The position numbers and the translations under genes were made by a program. The notes below the pieces were generated by a model. The model saw only the letters and a list, made by a program, of their open reading frames with translations, was not told the origin of the DNA and made no database searches. This document shows, piece by piece, positions 31,444-43,684 of a DNA stretch of 64,000 bases (within the stretch, counting starts at the first letter, position 1; each line of letters opens with the position of its first letter). The stretch lies in NCBI GenBank assembly GCA_949358305.1, contig CASHSZ010000020.1, positions 1-64,000 on the forward strand. Reading direction: 5' to 3'. Source of the DNA: Strigamia acuminata. Its lineage: Eukaryota; Arthropoda; Chilopoda; Geophilomorpha; Linotaeniidae.

Positions 31444-32074
31444 TGTCGTGATTCGACTTTGTGGTTAAAGATAATAAATAATACACTCGGGAATACAATA
31501 TATTTCAAATACTGCTTTATTAAAACACGCTTACTAATACAAATATAAGTCAAGATGTTTCCTGTGTTGGTCCTCGGATTCGGCTGCGAATACGAGTTGC
31601 CGCTAAACAATGGCGGATCCAATTGTTTAGTCCTACGCGTGGTCTATGTTTGTTGTCTAGGGTATTTCCACGTGTTATTATGAACACGCGAGAATTCGCT
31701 TTCTCGTGCGAATTAAACGAATATCGTTCGAATATTTATTCTAGCGTAGATTGGCTACGCTAAATAAATGTGGCTGTTGTACAGTTGAGATGGTCAGCGG
31801 GCACCGGTCCTCGATCAATCCGTGAAACGGCCTGAAAGGTGAGGTAAATGGTGCTCTTGCTGAAATGTGGTAACTGTAGTGTCGTTTCCGGTCAAGTATC
31901 GGCGTTATATACTAACCGGAAATGACGTCATATGCAAATCCTTCCGATTATGCAGGTTCGCAGAAACACGAGACTAGTCAGTCTAGTCGGTATTTCTAGC
32001 GCGCTCTAGTGGCGAGTATTAGTAACACAATAATCACCGCTAATTACTTCTTCAGGTGATGCCGAATCACCACA
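31444..32074 (-). repeat. TE1 5' LTR (631 bp)
   Basis: Offset 11,159 from the 3' LTR, with no difference found by eye. It drives transcription on the minus strand: TATATAA at 31911-31905 and AATAAA at 31740-31735 set the U3-R-U5 order. Confidence 0.95.
31905..31911 (-). promoter_or_regulatory. TE1 TATA box in 5' LTR
   Basis: TATATAA on the minus strand, about 163 bases into the LTR. It is the best core-promoter candidate, upstream of AATAAA by about 165 bases. A palindromic TGACGTCA (CRE-like) and ATGCAAAT lie just upstream, within 31923-31938. Confidence 0.5.
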
Positions 32075-32078
32075 GGTT
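32075..32078. other. TE1 target-site duplication, right (GGTT)
   Basis: GGTT after the CACA end of the LTR matches 20281-20284; the satellite resumes with TAAACACTATTTC. Confidence 0.93.
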
Positions 32079-35000
32079 TAAACACTATTTCTAAACATTC
32101 AGAGACATTGGTCTTGTGGTGTTTGTGCTAAGTCAACTGCGATGTGAAATATGCTCAAAATTTTTTTTTCAAAATTTATTGCTTGGGTGTTGCTAAAACT
32201 TATATTGAAGGCTTCTACTAAGGTTTAAACATTATTTCTAAACATTCAGAGACATTGGTCTTGTGGTGTTTGTGCTAAGTCAACTGTGATGAGATCAAAG
32301 TCTATTCTCCCAAATCATTGGTTAGATGTTTCTAAAACTTACATTGGAGCCTTCTACTAAGGTTTAAACACTATTTCTGAACATTCAGAGACATTGGTCT
32401 TGTGGTGTTTGTGCTAAGTCAACTGTGATGAGATCAAAATTCTATTCTCCCAAATCATTGGTTGGATGTTTCTAAAACTTACATTGGAGCCTTCTACTAA
32501 GGTTTAAACACTATTTCTGAACATTCAGAGACATTGGTCTTGTGGTGTTTGTGCTAAGTCAACTGTGATGTGAAATAAGCTCAAAATTTTTTTTTCAAAA
32601 TTTATTGCTTGGGTGTTGCTAAAACTTATATTGAAGGCTTCTACTAAGGTTTAAACACTATTTCTGAACGTTCAGAGACATTGGTCTTGTGGTGTTTGTG
32701 CTAAGTCAACTGTGATGAGATCAAAAGTCTATTCAACCAAATCATCGCTTGGATGTTGCTAAAACTTACATTGAAGGCTTCTACTAAGGTTTAAACACTA
32801 TTTCTGCACATCCAGAGATATTGGTCTTGTGGTGTTTGTGCTAAGTCAACTGTGATGAGATCAAAAGTCTATTCTCCCAAATCATCGGTTGGATGTTTCT
32901 AAAACTTACATTGGAGCCTTCTACTAAGGTTTAAACACTATTTCTGAACATTCAGAGACATTGATCTTGTGGTGTTTGTGCTAAGTCAACTGTGATGAGA
33001 TCAAAAGTCTATTCTTCCAAATCATTGGTTGGATGTTTCTAAAACTTACATTGGAGCCTTCTACTAGGGTTTAAACACTATTTCTGAACATTCAGAGACA
33101 TTGGTCTTGTGGTGTTTGTGCTAAGTCAACTGTGATGAGATCAAAAGTCTATTCTCCCAAATCATTGGTTGGATGTTTCTAAAACTTACATTGGAGCCTT
33201 CTACTAAGGTTTAAACACTATTTCTGAACATTCAGAGACATTGGTCTAGTGGTGTTTGTGCTAAGTCAACTGTGATGTGAAAGAAGCTCAAAATTTTTTT
33301 TTCAAAATTTATTGCTTGGGTGTTGCTAAAACTTATATTGAAGGCTTCTACTAAGGTTTAAACACTATTTCTGAACATTCAGAGACATTGGACTTGTGGT
33401 GTTTGTGCTAAGTCAACTGTGATGAGATCAAAAGTCTATTCTCCCAAATCATCGGTTGGATGTTTCTAAAACTTACATTGGAGCCTTCTACTAAGGTTTA
33501 AACACTATTTCTGAACATTCAGAGACATTGGTCTTGTGGTGTTTGTGCTAAGTCAACTGTGATGAGATCAAAAGTCTATTCTCCCAAATCATTGGTTGGA
33601 TGTTTCTAAAACTTACATTGGAGCCTTCTACTAAGGTTTAAACACTATTTCTGAACATTCAGAGACATTGGTCTTGTGGTGTTTGTGCTAAGTCAACTGT
33701 GATGAGATCAAAAGTCTATTCTCCCAAATCATCGGTTGAATGTTTCTAAAACTTACATTGGAGCCTTCTACTAAGGTTTAAACACTATTTCTGAACATTC
33801 AGAGACATTGGTCTTGTGGTGTTTGTGCTAAGTCAACTGTGATGAGATCAAAAGTTTATTCTCCCAAATCATCGGTTGAATGTTTCTAAAACTTACATTG
33901 GAGCCTTCTACTAAAGTTTAAACACTATTTCTGAACATTCAGAGACATTGGTCTTGTGGTGTTTGTGCTAAGTCAACTGTGATGAGATCAAAAGTCTATT
34001 CTCCCAAATCATCGGTTGGATGTTTCTAAAACTTACATTGGAGCCTTCTACTAAGGTTTAAACACTATTTCTAAACATTCAGAGACATTGGTCTTGTGGT
34101 GTTTGTGCTAAGTCAACTGCGATGTGAAATATGCTCAAAATTTTTTTTTCAAAATTTATTGCTTGGGTGTTGCTAAAACTTATATTGAAGGCTTCTACTA
34201 AGGTTTAAACATTATTTCTAAACATTCAGAGACATTGGTCTTGTGGTGTTTGTGCTAAGTCAACTGTGATGAGATCAAAGTCTATTCTCCCAAATCATTG
34301 GTTAGATGTTTCTAAAACTTACATTGGAGCCTTCTACTAAGGTTTAAACACTATTTCTGAACATTCAGAGACATTGGTCTTGTGGTGTTTGTGCTAAGTC
34401 AACTGTGATGAGATCAAAATTCTATTCTCCCAAATCATTGGTTGGATGTTTCTAAAACTTACATTGGAGCCTTCTACTAAGGTTTAAACACTATTTCTGA
34501 ACATTCAGAGACATTGGTCTTGTGGTGTTTGTGCTAAGTCAACTGTGATGTGAAATAAGCTCAAAATTTTTTTTTCAAAATTTATTGCTTGGGTGTTGCT
34601 AAAACTTATATTGAAGGCTTCTACTAAGGTTTAAACACTATTTCTGAACGTTCAGAGACATTGGTCTTGTGGTGTTTGTGCTAAGTCAACTGTGATGAGA
34701 TCAAAAGTCTATTCAACCAAATCATCGCTTGGATGTTGCTAAAACTTACATTGAAGGCTTCTACTAAGGTTTAAACACTATTTCTGCACATCCAGAGATA
34801 TTGGTCTTGTGGTGTTTGTGCTAAGTCAACTGTGATGAGATCAAAAGTCTATTCTCCCAAATCATCGGTTGGATGTTTCTAAAACTTACATTGGAGCCTT
34901 CTACTAAGGTTTAAACACTATTTCTGAACATTCAGAGACATTGATCTTGTGGTGTTTGTGCTAAGTCAACTGTGATGAGATCAAAAGTCTATTCTTCCAA

Positions 35001-36670
35001 ATCATTGGTTGGATGTTTCTAAAACTTACATTGGAGCCTTCTACTAGGGTTTAAACACTATTTCTGAACATTCAGAGACATTGGTCTTGTGGTGTTTGTG
35101 CTAAGTCAACTGTGATGAGATCAAAAGTCTATTCTCCCAAATCATTGGTTGGATGTTTCTAAAACTTACATTGGAGCCTTCTACTAAGGTTTAAACACTA
35201 TTTCTGAACATTCAGAGACATTGGTCTAGTGGTGTTTGTGCTAAGTCAACTGTGATGTGAAAGAAGCTCAAAATTTTTTTTTCAAAATTTATTGCTTGGG
35301 TGTTGCTAAAACTTATATTGAAGGCTTCTACTAAGGTTTAAACACTATTTCTGAACATTCAGAGACATTGGACTTGTGGTGTTTGTGCTAAGTCAACTGT
35401 GATGAGATCAAAAGTCTATTCTCCCAAATCATCGGTTGGATGTTTCTAAAACTTACATTGGAGCCTTCTACTAAGGTTTAAACACTATTTCTGAACATTC
35501 AGAGACATTGGTCTTGTGGTGTTTGTGCTAAGTCAACTGTGATGAGATCAAAAGTCTATTCTCCCAAATCATTGGTTGGATGTTTCTAAAACTTACATTG
35601 GAGCCTTCTACTAAGGTTTAAACACTATTTCTGAACATTCAGAGACATTGGTCTTGTGGTGTTTGTGCTAAGTCAACTGTGATGAGATCAAAAGTCTATT
35701 CTCCCAAATCATCGGTTGAATGTTTCTAAAACTTACATTGGAGCCTTCTACTAAGGTTTAAACACTATTTCTGAACATTCAGAGACATTGGTCTTGTGGT
35801 GTTTGTGCTAAGTCAACTGTGATGAGATCAAAAGTCTATTCTCCCAAATCATTGGTTGGATGTTTCTAAAACTTACATTGGAGCCTTCTACTAAGGTTTA
35901 AACACTATTTCTGAACATTCAGAGACATTGGTCTTGTGGTGTTTGTGCTAAGTCAACTGTGATGAGATCAAAAGTCTATTCTCCCAAATCATTGGTTGGA
36001 TGTTTCTAAAACTTACATTGGAGCCTTCTACTAGGGTTTAAACACTATTTCTGAACATTCAGAGACATTGGTCTTGTGGTGTTTGTGCTAAGTCAACTGT
36101 GATGAGATCAAAAGTCTATTCTCCCAAATCATTGGTTGGATGTTTCTAAAACTTACATTGGAGCCTTCTACTAAGGTTTAAACACTATTTCTGAACATTC
36201 AGAGACATTGGTCTTGTGGTGTTTGTGCTAAGTCAACTGTGATGTGAAAGAAGCTCAAAATTTTTTTTTCAAAATTTATTGCTTGGGTGTTGCTAAAACT
36301 TATATTGAAGGCTTCTACTAAGGTTTAAACACTATTTCTGAACGTTCAGAGACATTGGTCTTGTGGTGTTTGTGCTAAGTCAACTGTGATGAGATCAAAA
36401 GTCTATTCAACCAAATCATCGCTTGGATGTTGCTAAAACTTACATTGAAGGCTTCTACTAAGGTTTAAACACTATTTCTGAACATCCAGAGATATTGGTC
36501 TTGTGGTGTTTGTGCTAAGTCAACTGTGATGAGATCAAAAGTCTATTCTCCCAAATCATCGGTTGGATGTTTCTAAAACTTACATTGGAGCCTTCTACTA
36601 AGGTTTAAACACTATTTCTGAACATTCAGAGACATTGGTCTTGTGGTGTTTGTGCTAAGTCAACTGTGAT

Positions 36671-36674
36671 GAGA
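36671..36674. other. TE2 target-site duplication, left (GAGA)
   Basis: GAGA before the left LTR and again at 45426-45429. Removing TE2 and one copy restores GATGAGATCAAAAG, the start of an A monomer. Confidence 0.9.
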
Positions 36675-38415
36675 TGTTGCCAGCAAGCAGTGATTGCTGC
36701 AAGGACTGGCAACTCAAGCACCTCGTAATAAACATTCGAGCGATCAAATCTTCGCACAGCACTTTTCACCACCCGACTCGATTGAACCCATTCTGACATC
36801 TGATAACGCATATCATGTTTTCTGACTTGGCCACCATTGTCCTCTCCATGTCGACCAAAACTCGAGAACCTGGCTTTTGCTTTAAACATGACTGTTGGCG
36901 GATATTCGGGCTCGAATATCAATCTCGTCTATCATAAATCAAAGATGGCGCAGATTCGAATCTCGCGCTCGTGTGCAGACGAAAAGAGACACTCGTTCTT
37001 ACTTACGAACAAAAATAAAACCGATGTTTAATCGTTCAAATCAAAACTATAACTGTTATTACAATGTGCAAACTCGTGCCACGGTCTCTAATAACAATAA
37101 ACGTCAATACGACAGCATTATTAATAAAATAGATAACAATATATCAAAAAGCCAATGTCTCAAAACGGCCTCCGTACAACAAAACAAGAACGGCCGTTGA
37201 GAGTTCAAATTACACCAAAAAACTTGTCTCTAATATCGAAAATTGTGCATATAAATAACCCAAACCCTAATGATTATTTAATGCCACGAAAATGAATTGA
37301 AAGAAGGTGCAAACCTTCAAAATTAAAATCTCAACGAACATTGAATGGAAATCTCAAAAACCCGAAAACTGCTACATTTCGCCACGAGACGTCGCCTAAT
37401 CAATGTCAACGAACACTTAATCTAATCAATCGCAATTCTCGCATCCCGGACATGGCCACTGTCAAAATACGAATAAAGAACCCAAATAATGCATCCTCGA
37501 CACTCCTTGTGCGCATTTAATAAAACTCTTGCATTGCACGGAATTAAATTCCCATCTCCCGCACCATACCCAATGCTATTCGCGGGCGAGTTAGAAAACC
37601 CGAACTCGACCGAAAAGATGCTCGATTCGCCAAATCACGTGACACTCGACCAAACGATTGAATCTTATCCGAAACACAAAACAACGAAAAAGTAATCAAC
37701 TAATCAATTCGAAATCGTATTAAAATCACACAATAAAAACTTAAGTCGAACAAATCTCATTCTGAATCAAATTAAATCTCAAACGAAAACGAGGCTCGTT
37801 GTACCAACTGTCTTCTAATGGCGGATCTAGCCGATCAACGCTCCTTGGTGACCAACGAAGCTTCGCCTCTGCCCAACGCTGAATCATCGGATTTCAATCC
37901 ACGGTAAAATACACCTAAAGCTATTTATTCAATCATCGGAGTTGTTTCTAACCTAATGCATTTAAATCTACAGGTTCAAACAACATCTTTCCGAGTGCGC
38001 TCCGACCAGACCAAACCGCTCGATAATCAACAACGACTTCGCCTTTCACTTTGAAACCCATCCTCGCCGTTATCTCCTTTAATTAGCGACCCAATGCCCG
38101 CCTGTACCGTGTCAGATAAGTTCTCGAAAATTATTCAAACTAACCGGAACCGAAATTAAAAACCTTAACTTTTCCTTTGTAGATAAATCCGATGCCCGAA
38201 CTTAACACAAGATGGCGTGACACGCCCGAATCTCAAACTACTGGCGAAAATTCTATGATTTAAGATTCTGCTGCGATATATTCCGACCAATAAACAAAGA
38301 TCCGAGTAGCTTACGACAAAGGAAAGAACAACATGAATATTCCATTGATTCAGGTAAAAAACTGAAGCTCTTTTTTCAACTTAACATTATTTCTGTTGCG
38401 TTTCTGCTCGCAACA
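36675..38415 (-). repeat. TE2 3' LTR (1,741 bp)
   Basis: Starts TGTTGCCAGCAAGCAG and ends TGCTCGCAACA on +. Several short frames inside occur twice only because the LTR does; none has a motif. Confidence 0.92.
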
Positions 38416-41378
38416 TCGCTCCCACCAAAAAAAAAGGGGATAGCAGGGGGAAATTAAACCTAATAAATTCACATCTCTTTGTTACTAGGACAACCCATCT
38501 AACCTCGCTATTTCTCACAGGTGACGCTGTGGAGACGCTTAGGACGAACAACCGTCTCTCTTATCTGTACCCCCGCAACCCATCCCCTCTCTCAGACTCC
38601 CATCTTGGTCTTATCTCTTCTTTCCAAGAGACCGAGTTTAAGGACCTAAGAGGGAGGGGAATAGGAAATACAGACACTCTCTATTATTTATGCAAACAAA
38701 ACTATTTTCGATTCACAGCTTTTAAACGAAGGACGCCAATGAGATTCGGAAATGTTCCATCTTCTTCCAGAGAAGGAACCTTTTCAACTAATGATGCTCT
38801 CGTGGAGAAGGAGAAACCACCTAACTTCCCTAATCTCGATTGTCTACGCCTTTTGCTAATCTCAACCGGTAGTTTTTTAACGTCCCGCATCGAGCGAAGT
38901 AACATTGCATTAATTTAAATAGACCTCGCTTCTCTTGAGAAAATCTGATACCCTCTTTTTAAATTCCAGACTCTCACTCATTTCAACGGACGTCGTATTC
39001 TTACGACTTGTGACTCTCGACACGGCTCAATAACCACTTCACGCGCCGATGTTCTTTGACTATTTTTTCTTTTCTTATTCGGAGACAACGACTTCCGGAC
39101 CGCTTAAAATTCCTTTTACAAACCGGAATCGTCTTCTGTTAACTCTCGAATGTCTTAAAAATTCTCTTAAATTCTAAAAAAAGGAAGTCAAGATTGCCGA
39201 ACCCGTGGACTCAGAAACAGCGGACTTCTCTTTTTTGCTAATCCACTTCACTTGTCTTAGGCAACAACTTTTATCATCAACTCTGTAAATCTCTAATATT
39301 TTCCTATCTTAATTCTGCCTTGGAAAACTCCATCAACTTTGTCTAAAAAGAAAACCTCGTCAAGACCAAATTATCCCACATTCTACTATTTTCCAATGGA
39401 GGGGTTAGTTTCTTGTTGTTATCCAATCAAGGACATTCGATATTTATCTGAATCCACCATAACTTGAGTTTATTCTAAACACCCTGTATTTTATTTCCCG
39501 TGTTAATTGTTTGAGGTAAGAGTGGGGGAGGCTATGAGGACTCTTTTATCTGTTATTTTTTCCGCAATATAAAATCTTAGGATTAGGAGAACAGGAAATT
39601 GATCAAAAAGGTTTAGTGACCGTTCCTCTTCGGCGACCGACGGCGTGCACTCCGCCGGTGGCCGGCAGGACTTTCCCGGACACATCTTGTCGTTTCCAAT
39701 CTCAATTTTATTTTATATATTCATATAATTCCCTCCCGACTCAAAAAAAACAAGAAAGGAAGCTCTATTTCTATTCAGGTCCCTACTCCTGCTAACTCCG
39801 GCTGGAGGTCTCTAAGGGATTCGAGCAACCCATTGGTGTTTGCCATCTTGCATGTCGAAAAATCGAACATTCAAACGAAGAACCATTAGAATCATAAAGA
39901 GAGAAGGGGTGTAGAGGGACTTTATATCTGATTGCGTGCATGAAAGCACTGTCCTTGTCACATTAGATAAGCTGACATGAGCAGGTCCCGACATACTCCC
40001 GCATTCGTTTCAGAACTAAATAACTGCATCAAATAGGAGAAACTTCCATTTTCGTCTAATCCCGAGGGGAAAAGCGATTCATTCATCTAAATGGATTGAA
40101 ACTTCTATTATCGAGTTTGACTGTTATGAAGGTTTAAGAGGTCAAGGTTTTCTATTCTATTTACTTCTTTATGTATTTTCTAACCCTAAAAGGACAACGT
40201 AACCCATACGTGAACACCGCAATGCGAAGGACTTGTTTGCTAACTTCCAAACAGAAAGTACAAAGCCATTACTTCACAAATTGAATCGTTTTTCTGAAAA
40301 TGTCCAGAACTCTCAAGATTCCCAGTGTTCAAAGGCGATTGCAGTTGGCTGCCTTTGAAGCAGAGCTCTCCAGAAGGGGGAAAAAAAAAAAGGACGGTGC
40401 TTATAACAGAAAAGCTAATCTATCTCGTCTAGAGGAGAACTTATTGAAAAACTTTTTCGTTCTGTTATTCTTATGTTAGATGTAAAGGATTTTTCTTTTC
40501 TTTTAAGTCAAGGTTTAAGTATGGTATGGATTGATATTTAGGAAGTGACAGCATGTATTTTGACACACTCGGCGCCAAGGAGTAGATCCACTTTTCAGGA
40601 AATTTCCCGAAATAAAGTGGCGAACTTTTCTAATACTGAGACTGTCAGGAAAAAAAACGATTAAAGGTTAGAGAAGGAGGAAGGCTTTATTTTCTAAGAT
40701 GCACCCAGCAGCAATGAATATCTCAACAGATCGGCTCATGTGGTTTTGACTAATGCCATAAATACTAACACCGACTGCTATATTTGACCAACACCTGAAT
40801 TCGACTGTAATAGAAATTCTAAATTCTTACGTCCAAACTTAATCTGCTCCCCATTTATTTAACTTGTTCTAACTGTAATATCCTGGAGAATAAGTATTTC
40901 TACTGTGAAGATCTTTTATGCTTTCAAAGAAATCGATCGGGAAACTTCCGAAACTTGAAATCACTAAATTCTCGAGAGGAATCTTCTGGATTTTCTTAAA
41001 TAAAGAGCCATATAGAAAGATTGGAAGAATAAACTAAACCAATTTCTACATTTTTCTAAGTGATGAGAGACTCAGTGTCTTGAGTGAAAGCGACCTGAGA
41101 GTAAATTTTCCCTTGCTATATCAATAAACTGGGATTCGCTCCTTTTCTCGACTAAACCTTTTTACAGTCACCTTGTTTCTTCGGCTGACTTCCCTTGGCT
41201 CTTCCCAGCTCAACAACTTCTTCGAACCAACTTGCACCGGACTAACTCTGACTGATTGCTTTAAAAAAATCCTTTCAGTTTAACTTTATGATCCCTTTTT
41301 ACTCTATTAGCTGAAAGCTGATGATTGTTGCCTTTTTCTACTCTACAAGGAAGAAGATGGATCTCTATCCTTAGGTTT

Positions 41379-41720
41379 GATGGACCGCTGTTAACCAACT
41401 AAAACCTTTTCTTTAATCAAATAATTGGGCTTGATGGGCCACTGTTAACCAACTAAAGCCTTTTCTATTTCTGTCTTCTGTATAGGGGGGAATTTTCATC
41501 GTTAAAACTTTATTATGCAAACTCAAGACTTTCCAGAGTTCCTCCCCTTTCATTTCCATTTCTTGAGGAGTGAATTTAGCGCAGAATTCTCACGCGTCAA
41601 TTACCCTCTCCTCTTTATGCTAGTGAAACTCGACGGACCAACTGTTAACCGACTGAACTTCTTCTCACTTTTTCCAGTGAAGCTCGACGGACCAACTGTT
41701 AACCGACTGGACTTCTAAAT
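41379..41720. repeat. Paired 54-bp repeats in TE2
   Basis: Two pairs, each with 54-bp spacing (41379/41433 and 41632/41686), share the core CTGTTAACCRACT. Another CTGTTAACAG occurs near 41750. GTTAAC is palindromic, so protein binding or RNA packaging is conceivable but untested. Confidence 0.6.
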
Positions 41721-43662
41721 TGCAAGCTTTCTAAATTAAACTGACCGTGCTGTTAACAGCTCAAAAGAGAAAGTTTCTCGCTACTAAAGGAATCTCCAAC
41801 AACCAATGTAATATTTTCTTTTTGTAGCTTGTTGCTTCGAAAATAAAGACAAAGAATCACGGAAAATTCCTGACGAACAACTTCTATTTCCAAACGGCCC
41901 TTTGCCATAAAGGAAATTAGTGTAAAGGTTTTACGTTCGTCTTTCTTTTTCTGTACAATAAGATTTATCTCTCTTTGGTTCGATTTATTGCGCATCAGAA
42001 CCAACGGAACTTATTGCGCTCTTGCTCCGCCTGAGGAAGCAGCAATTTCGATCAAAGTGACCAATTGGGACCTCCCGCTAAGGCGATACTTTAACTTGCA
42101 ACCAATGGCGAACTCTCTCGTTCCTTCATTAGTCTGAACTTATTCTTTTGCGTGGCGAATCATTTTCTTCAACTAGCTTTCGACCCCCTTCAAAGCGCTT
42201 GGATACTTTAATAAAAGTAAAACCTCTTGAAGTCGACCATAGTTTTCTATTGCCACGGATGATGAAACCCAAAACTCCTTCTTTTATTCGGCGTCCCGAA
42301 AACGGAATAGAGAATCGAAATTCCACACATCATCTCTTATTTCTTGCCAGCTAATTTCCCTCAAAATCCAGCGATTTCCCTAACGTATAAACTTAGCTTG
42401 CATTAAAACTTCTTATGCTAATTCACGAGTTGGACCCTTAACCTGGGGTGTGCTAATTCTCTTTTCTGGTTCTTTAAAAGGCTGTCCAGCTTCTTAATTA
42501 TGCATACTCCCAAACGGATTCCAACCGCGTTCAAACTTAAGAGACTCGAAATTTTCTTTTCTATTAAAACTCACACCAATCTCAAAATTGTCGATTGGGG
42601 GAACCCACGTCTTTATCTATAAAGGGAATTTATCTTTCTGCCCCTTTCCTATTTAACGGAGACATGTTCATACTTGAATGCAACTTTCGGAAACGTCGGA
42701 AATTAATTTCTAAACTCGCAATTGGAACTCAAATTTAACTCAAAGCTTTTTACCTTTAATTCATCAACGTGACAAAATGAAAGGACTGACTAGAAACTTC
42801 AATCTCCAAAGAAAATCCAGTTCACAAAAAAAACCGACTAATTATGCATAAGCAATTGAAAATCAATCCCCCCAAAAGGACACACTTCGAACTTTGAATG
42901 TGATTCGAAAAACTCAACACTTAAAAGGTAAGATCGTAACGGAAATTCTCCACATCGAACGGCGCTCACAAAATTGTCAGGTCGGAAACAACTCGAAATC
43001 ATGCTAGTCTGAAAATCATACACATTAAAGTAAACTTTACAAGGCGCTTTTTCAATGACCCACTTCATTAGGCAAGAGTGTCTTACGACCCTCGTTGAGC
43101 CCTGAAACAGAGCACGCCCCACAAATTAAGACTACCAATATACTGCACACCAAATCGAATCCGACATAACAACCCCGCAATACACATACACTAGCCGAAC
43201 GAAACAAAAAACCCCCAAAACAATCCTAAAACAACTCTAAACTAACTTAAAGCAAATAAACAATTCGAAAAAAAGAAAACACAAGACTCTTCTCTTCTAG
43301 TGTCATTGCGTTGTGTATAACTTCTAGGCTCGCCCGAGATTCAGGGTTCCGATCGTTCCTCCTTCTTTGTACGCCGACTGCTTAATTTCCGCAACCTTCT
43401 TCTTTCCTGTCCCGCGACGCCATTGTCCCTTCCGACGGCTCGACCGACGCTTTCGGATCAACCGACCTCCCGCGACGTATTTTTCCCAAATCTCCTTCGA
43501 CTTGATTACCGCCCGACGAGAGACCGCTTGCCGCTTCGCCCTCAACCCATCAGTGCGGGCACTTCTCTGTTGACGCCGGCTGCTTGCTTTTGCGACCCTG
43601 GGACTTCTATTCTCATCTGGTTGCTGGCTCTCACCTCGTCTACCCGACGAATCCCGGTCATC

Positions 43663-43672
43663 CACGGCACCA
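43663..43672 (-). other. TE2 candidate primer binding site, tRNA-His-like
   Basis: On the minus strand TGGTGCCGTG lies 12 bases inside the 5' LTR. From memory the tRNA-His 3' end (CACGGCACCA) is its exact complement over 10 bases. A GGATTCG-like stretch (CCGGGATTCG) follows after a few extra bases, as the T-arm complement would. The 12-base gap makes this less certain than a textbook site. Confidence 0.5.
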
Positions 43673-43684
43673 CAAAAAGGGCTA

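Larger units (their letters stand above)
20285..32074 (-). mobile_element. TE1: complete Ty3/Gypsy-type LTR retrotransposon, 11,790 bp
   Basis: Two 631-bp LTRs match at every place I compared and flank, in minus-strand order, gag (31351-28505), pol (ending 24426) and a third ORF (24240-21115). A PBS lies 2 bases inside the 5' LTR, a purine tract lies next to the 3' LTR, and a 4-bp target duplication surrounds the element. Domain order PR-RT-RNaseH-IN places it in Ty3/Gypsy (Metaviridae-like) rather than Copia. Matching LTRs and intact long frames point to a very recent insertion that may still be active. The element is unusually long for the group because of a 948-aa Gag and the extra ORF. 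Confidence 0.95.
32075..36674. repeat. Satellite array, block 2 (about 33 monomers)
   Basis: Same A/B monomers as block 1, continuing the monomer order broken by TE1. It holds almost two copies of a 1,980-bp higher-order repeat of 14 monomers (11 A, 3 B, one A of 139 bp). Landmarks CTGCACATCCAGAGATATTG (32805, 34785) and TTGATCTTGTGG (32961, 34941) recur at exactly 1,980. The copies diverge near 35835. The block ends at TE2. Confidence 0.97.
38416..43684 (-). other. TE2 interior, non-coding
   Basis: A/T-rich with dense stops in all frames; the longest frames (for example 129 codons at 38529-38918 on +) carry no motif. Visible structure: A-rich/G-rich runs AAAAAAAAAGGGGATAGCAGGGGG near the left end, and four copies of a GACGGACCAACTGTTAACC-like motif at 41379, 41433, 41632 and 41686. 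A minus-strand frame of about 120 codons (43683-43324) right after the PBS region is Arg/Lys-rich; it may be a gag remnant or packaging region, but it has no recognisable domain. Confidence 0.75.
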
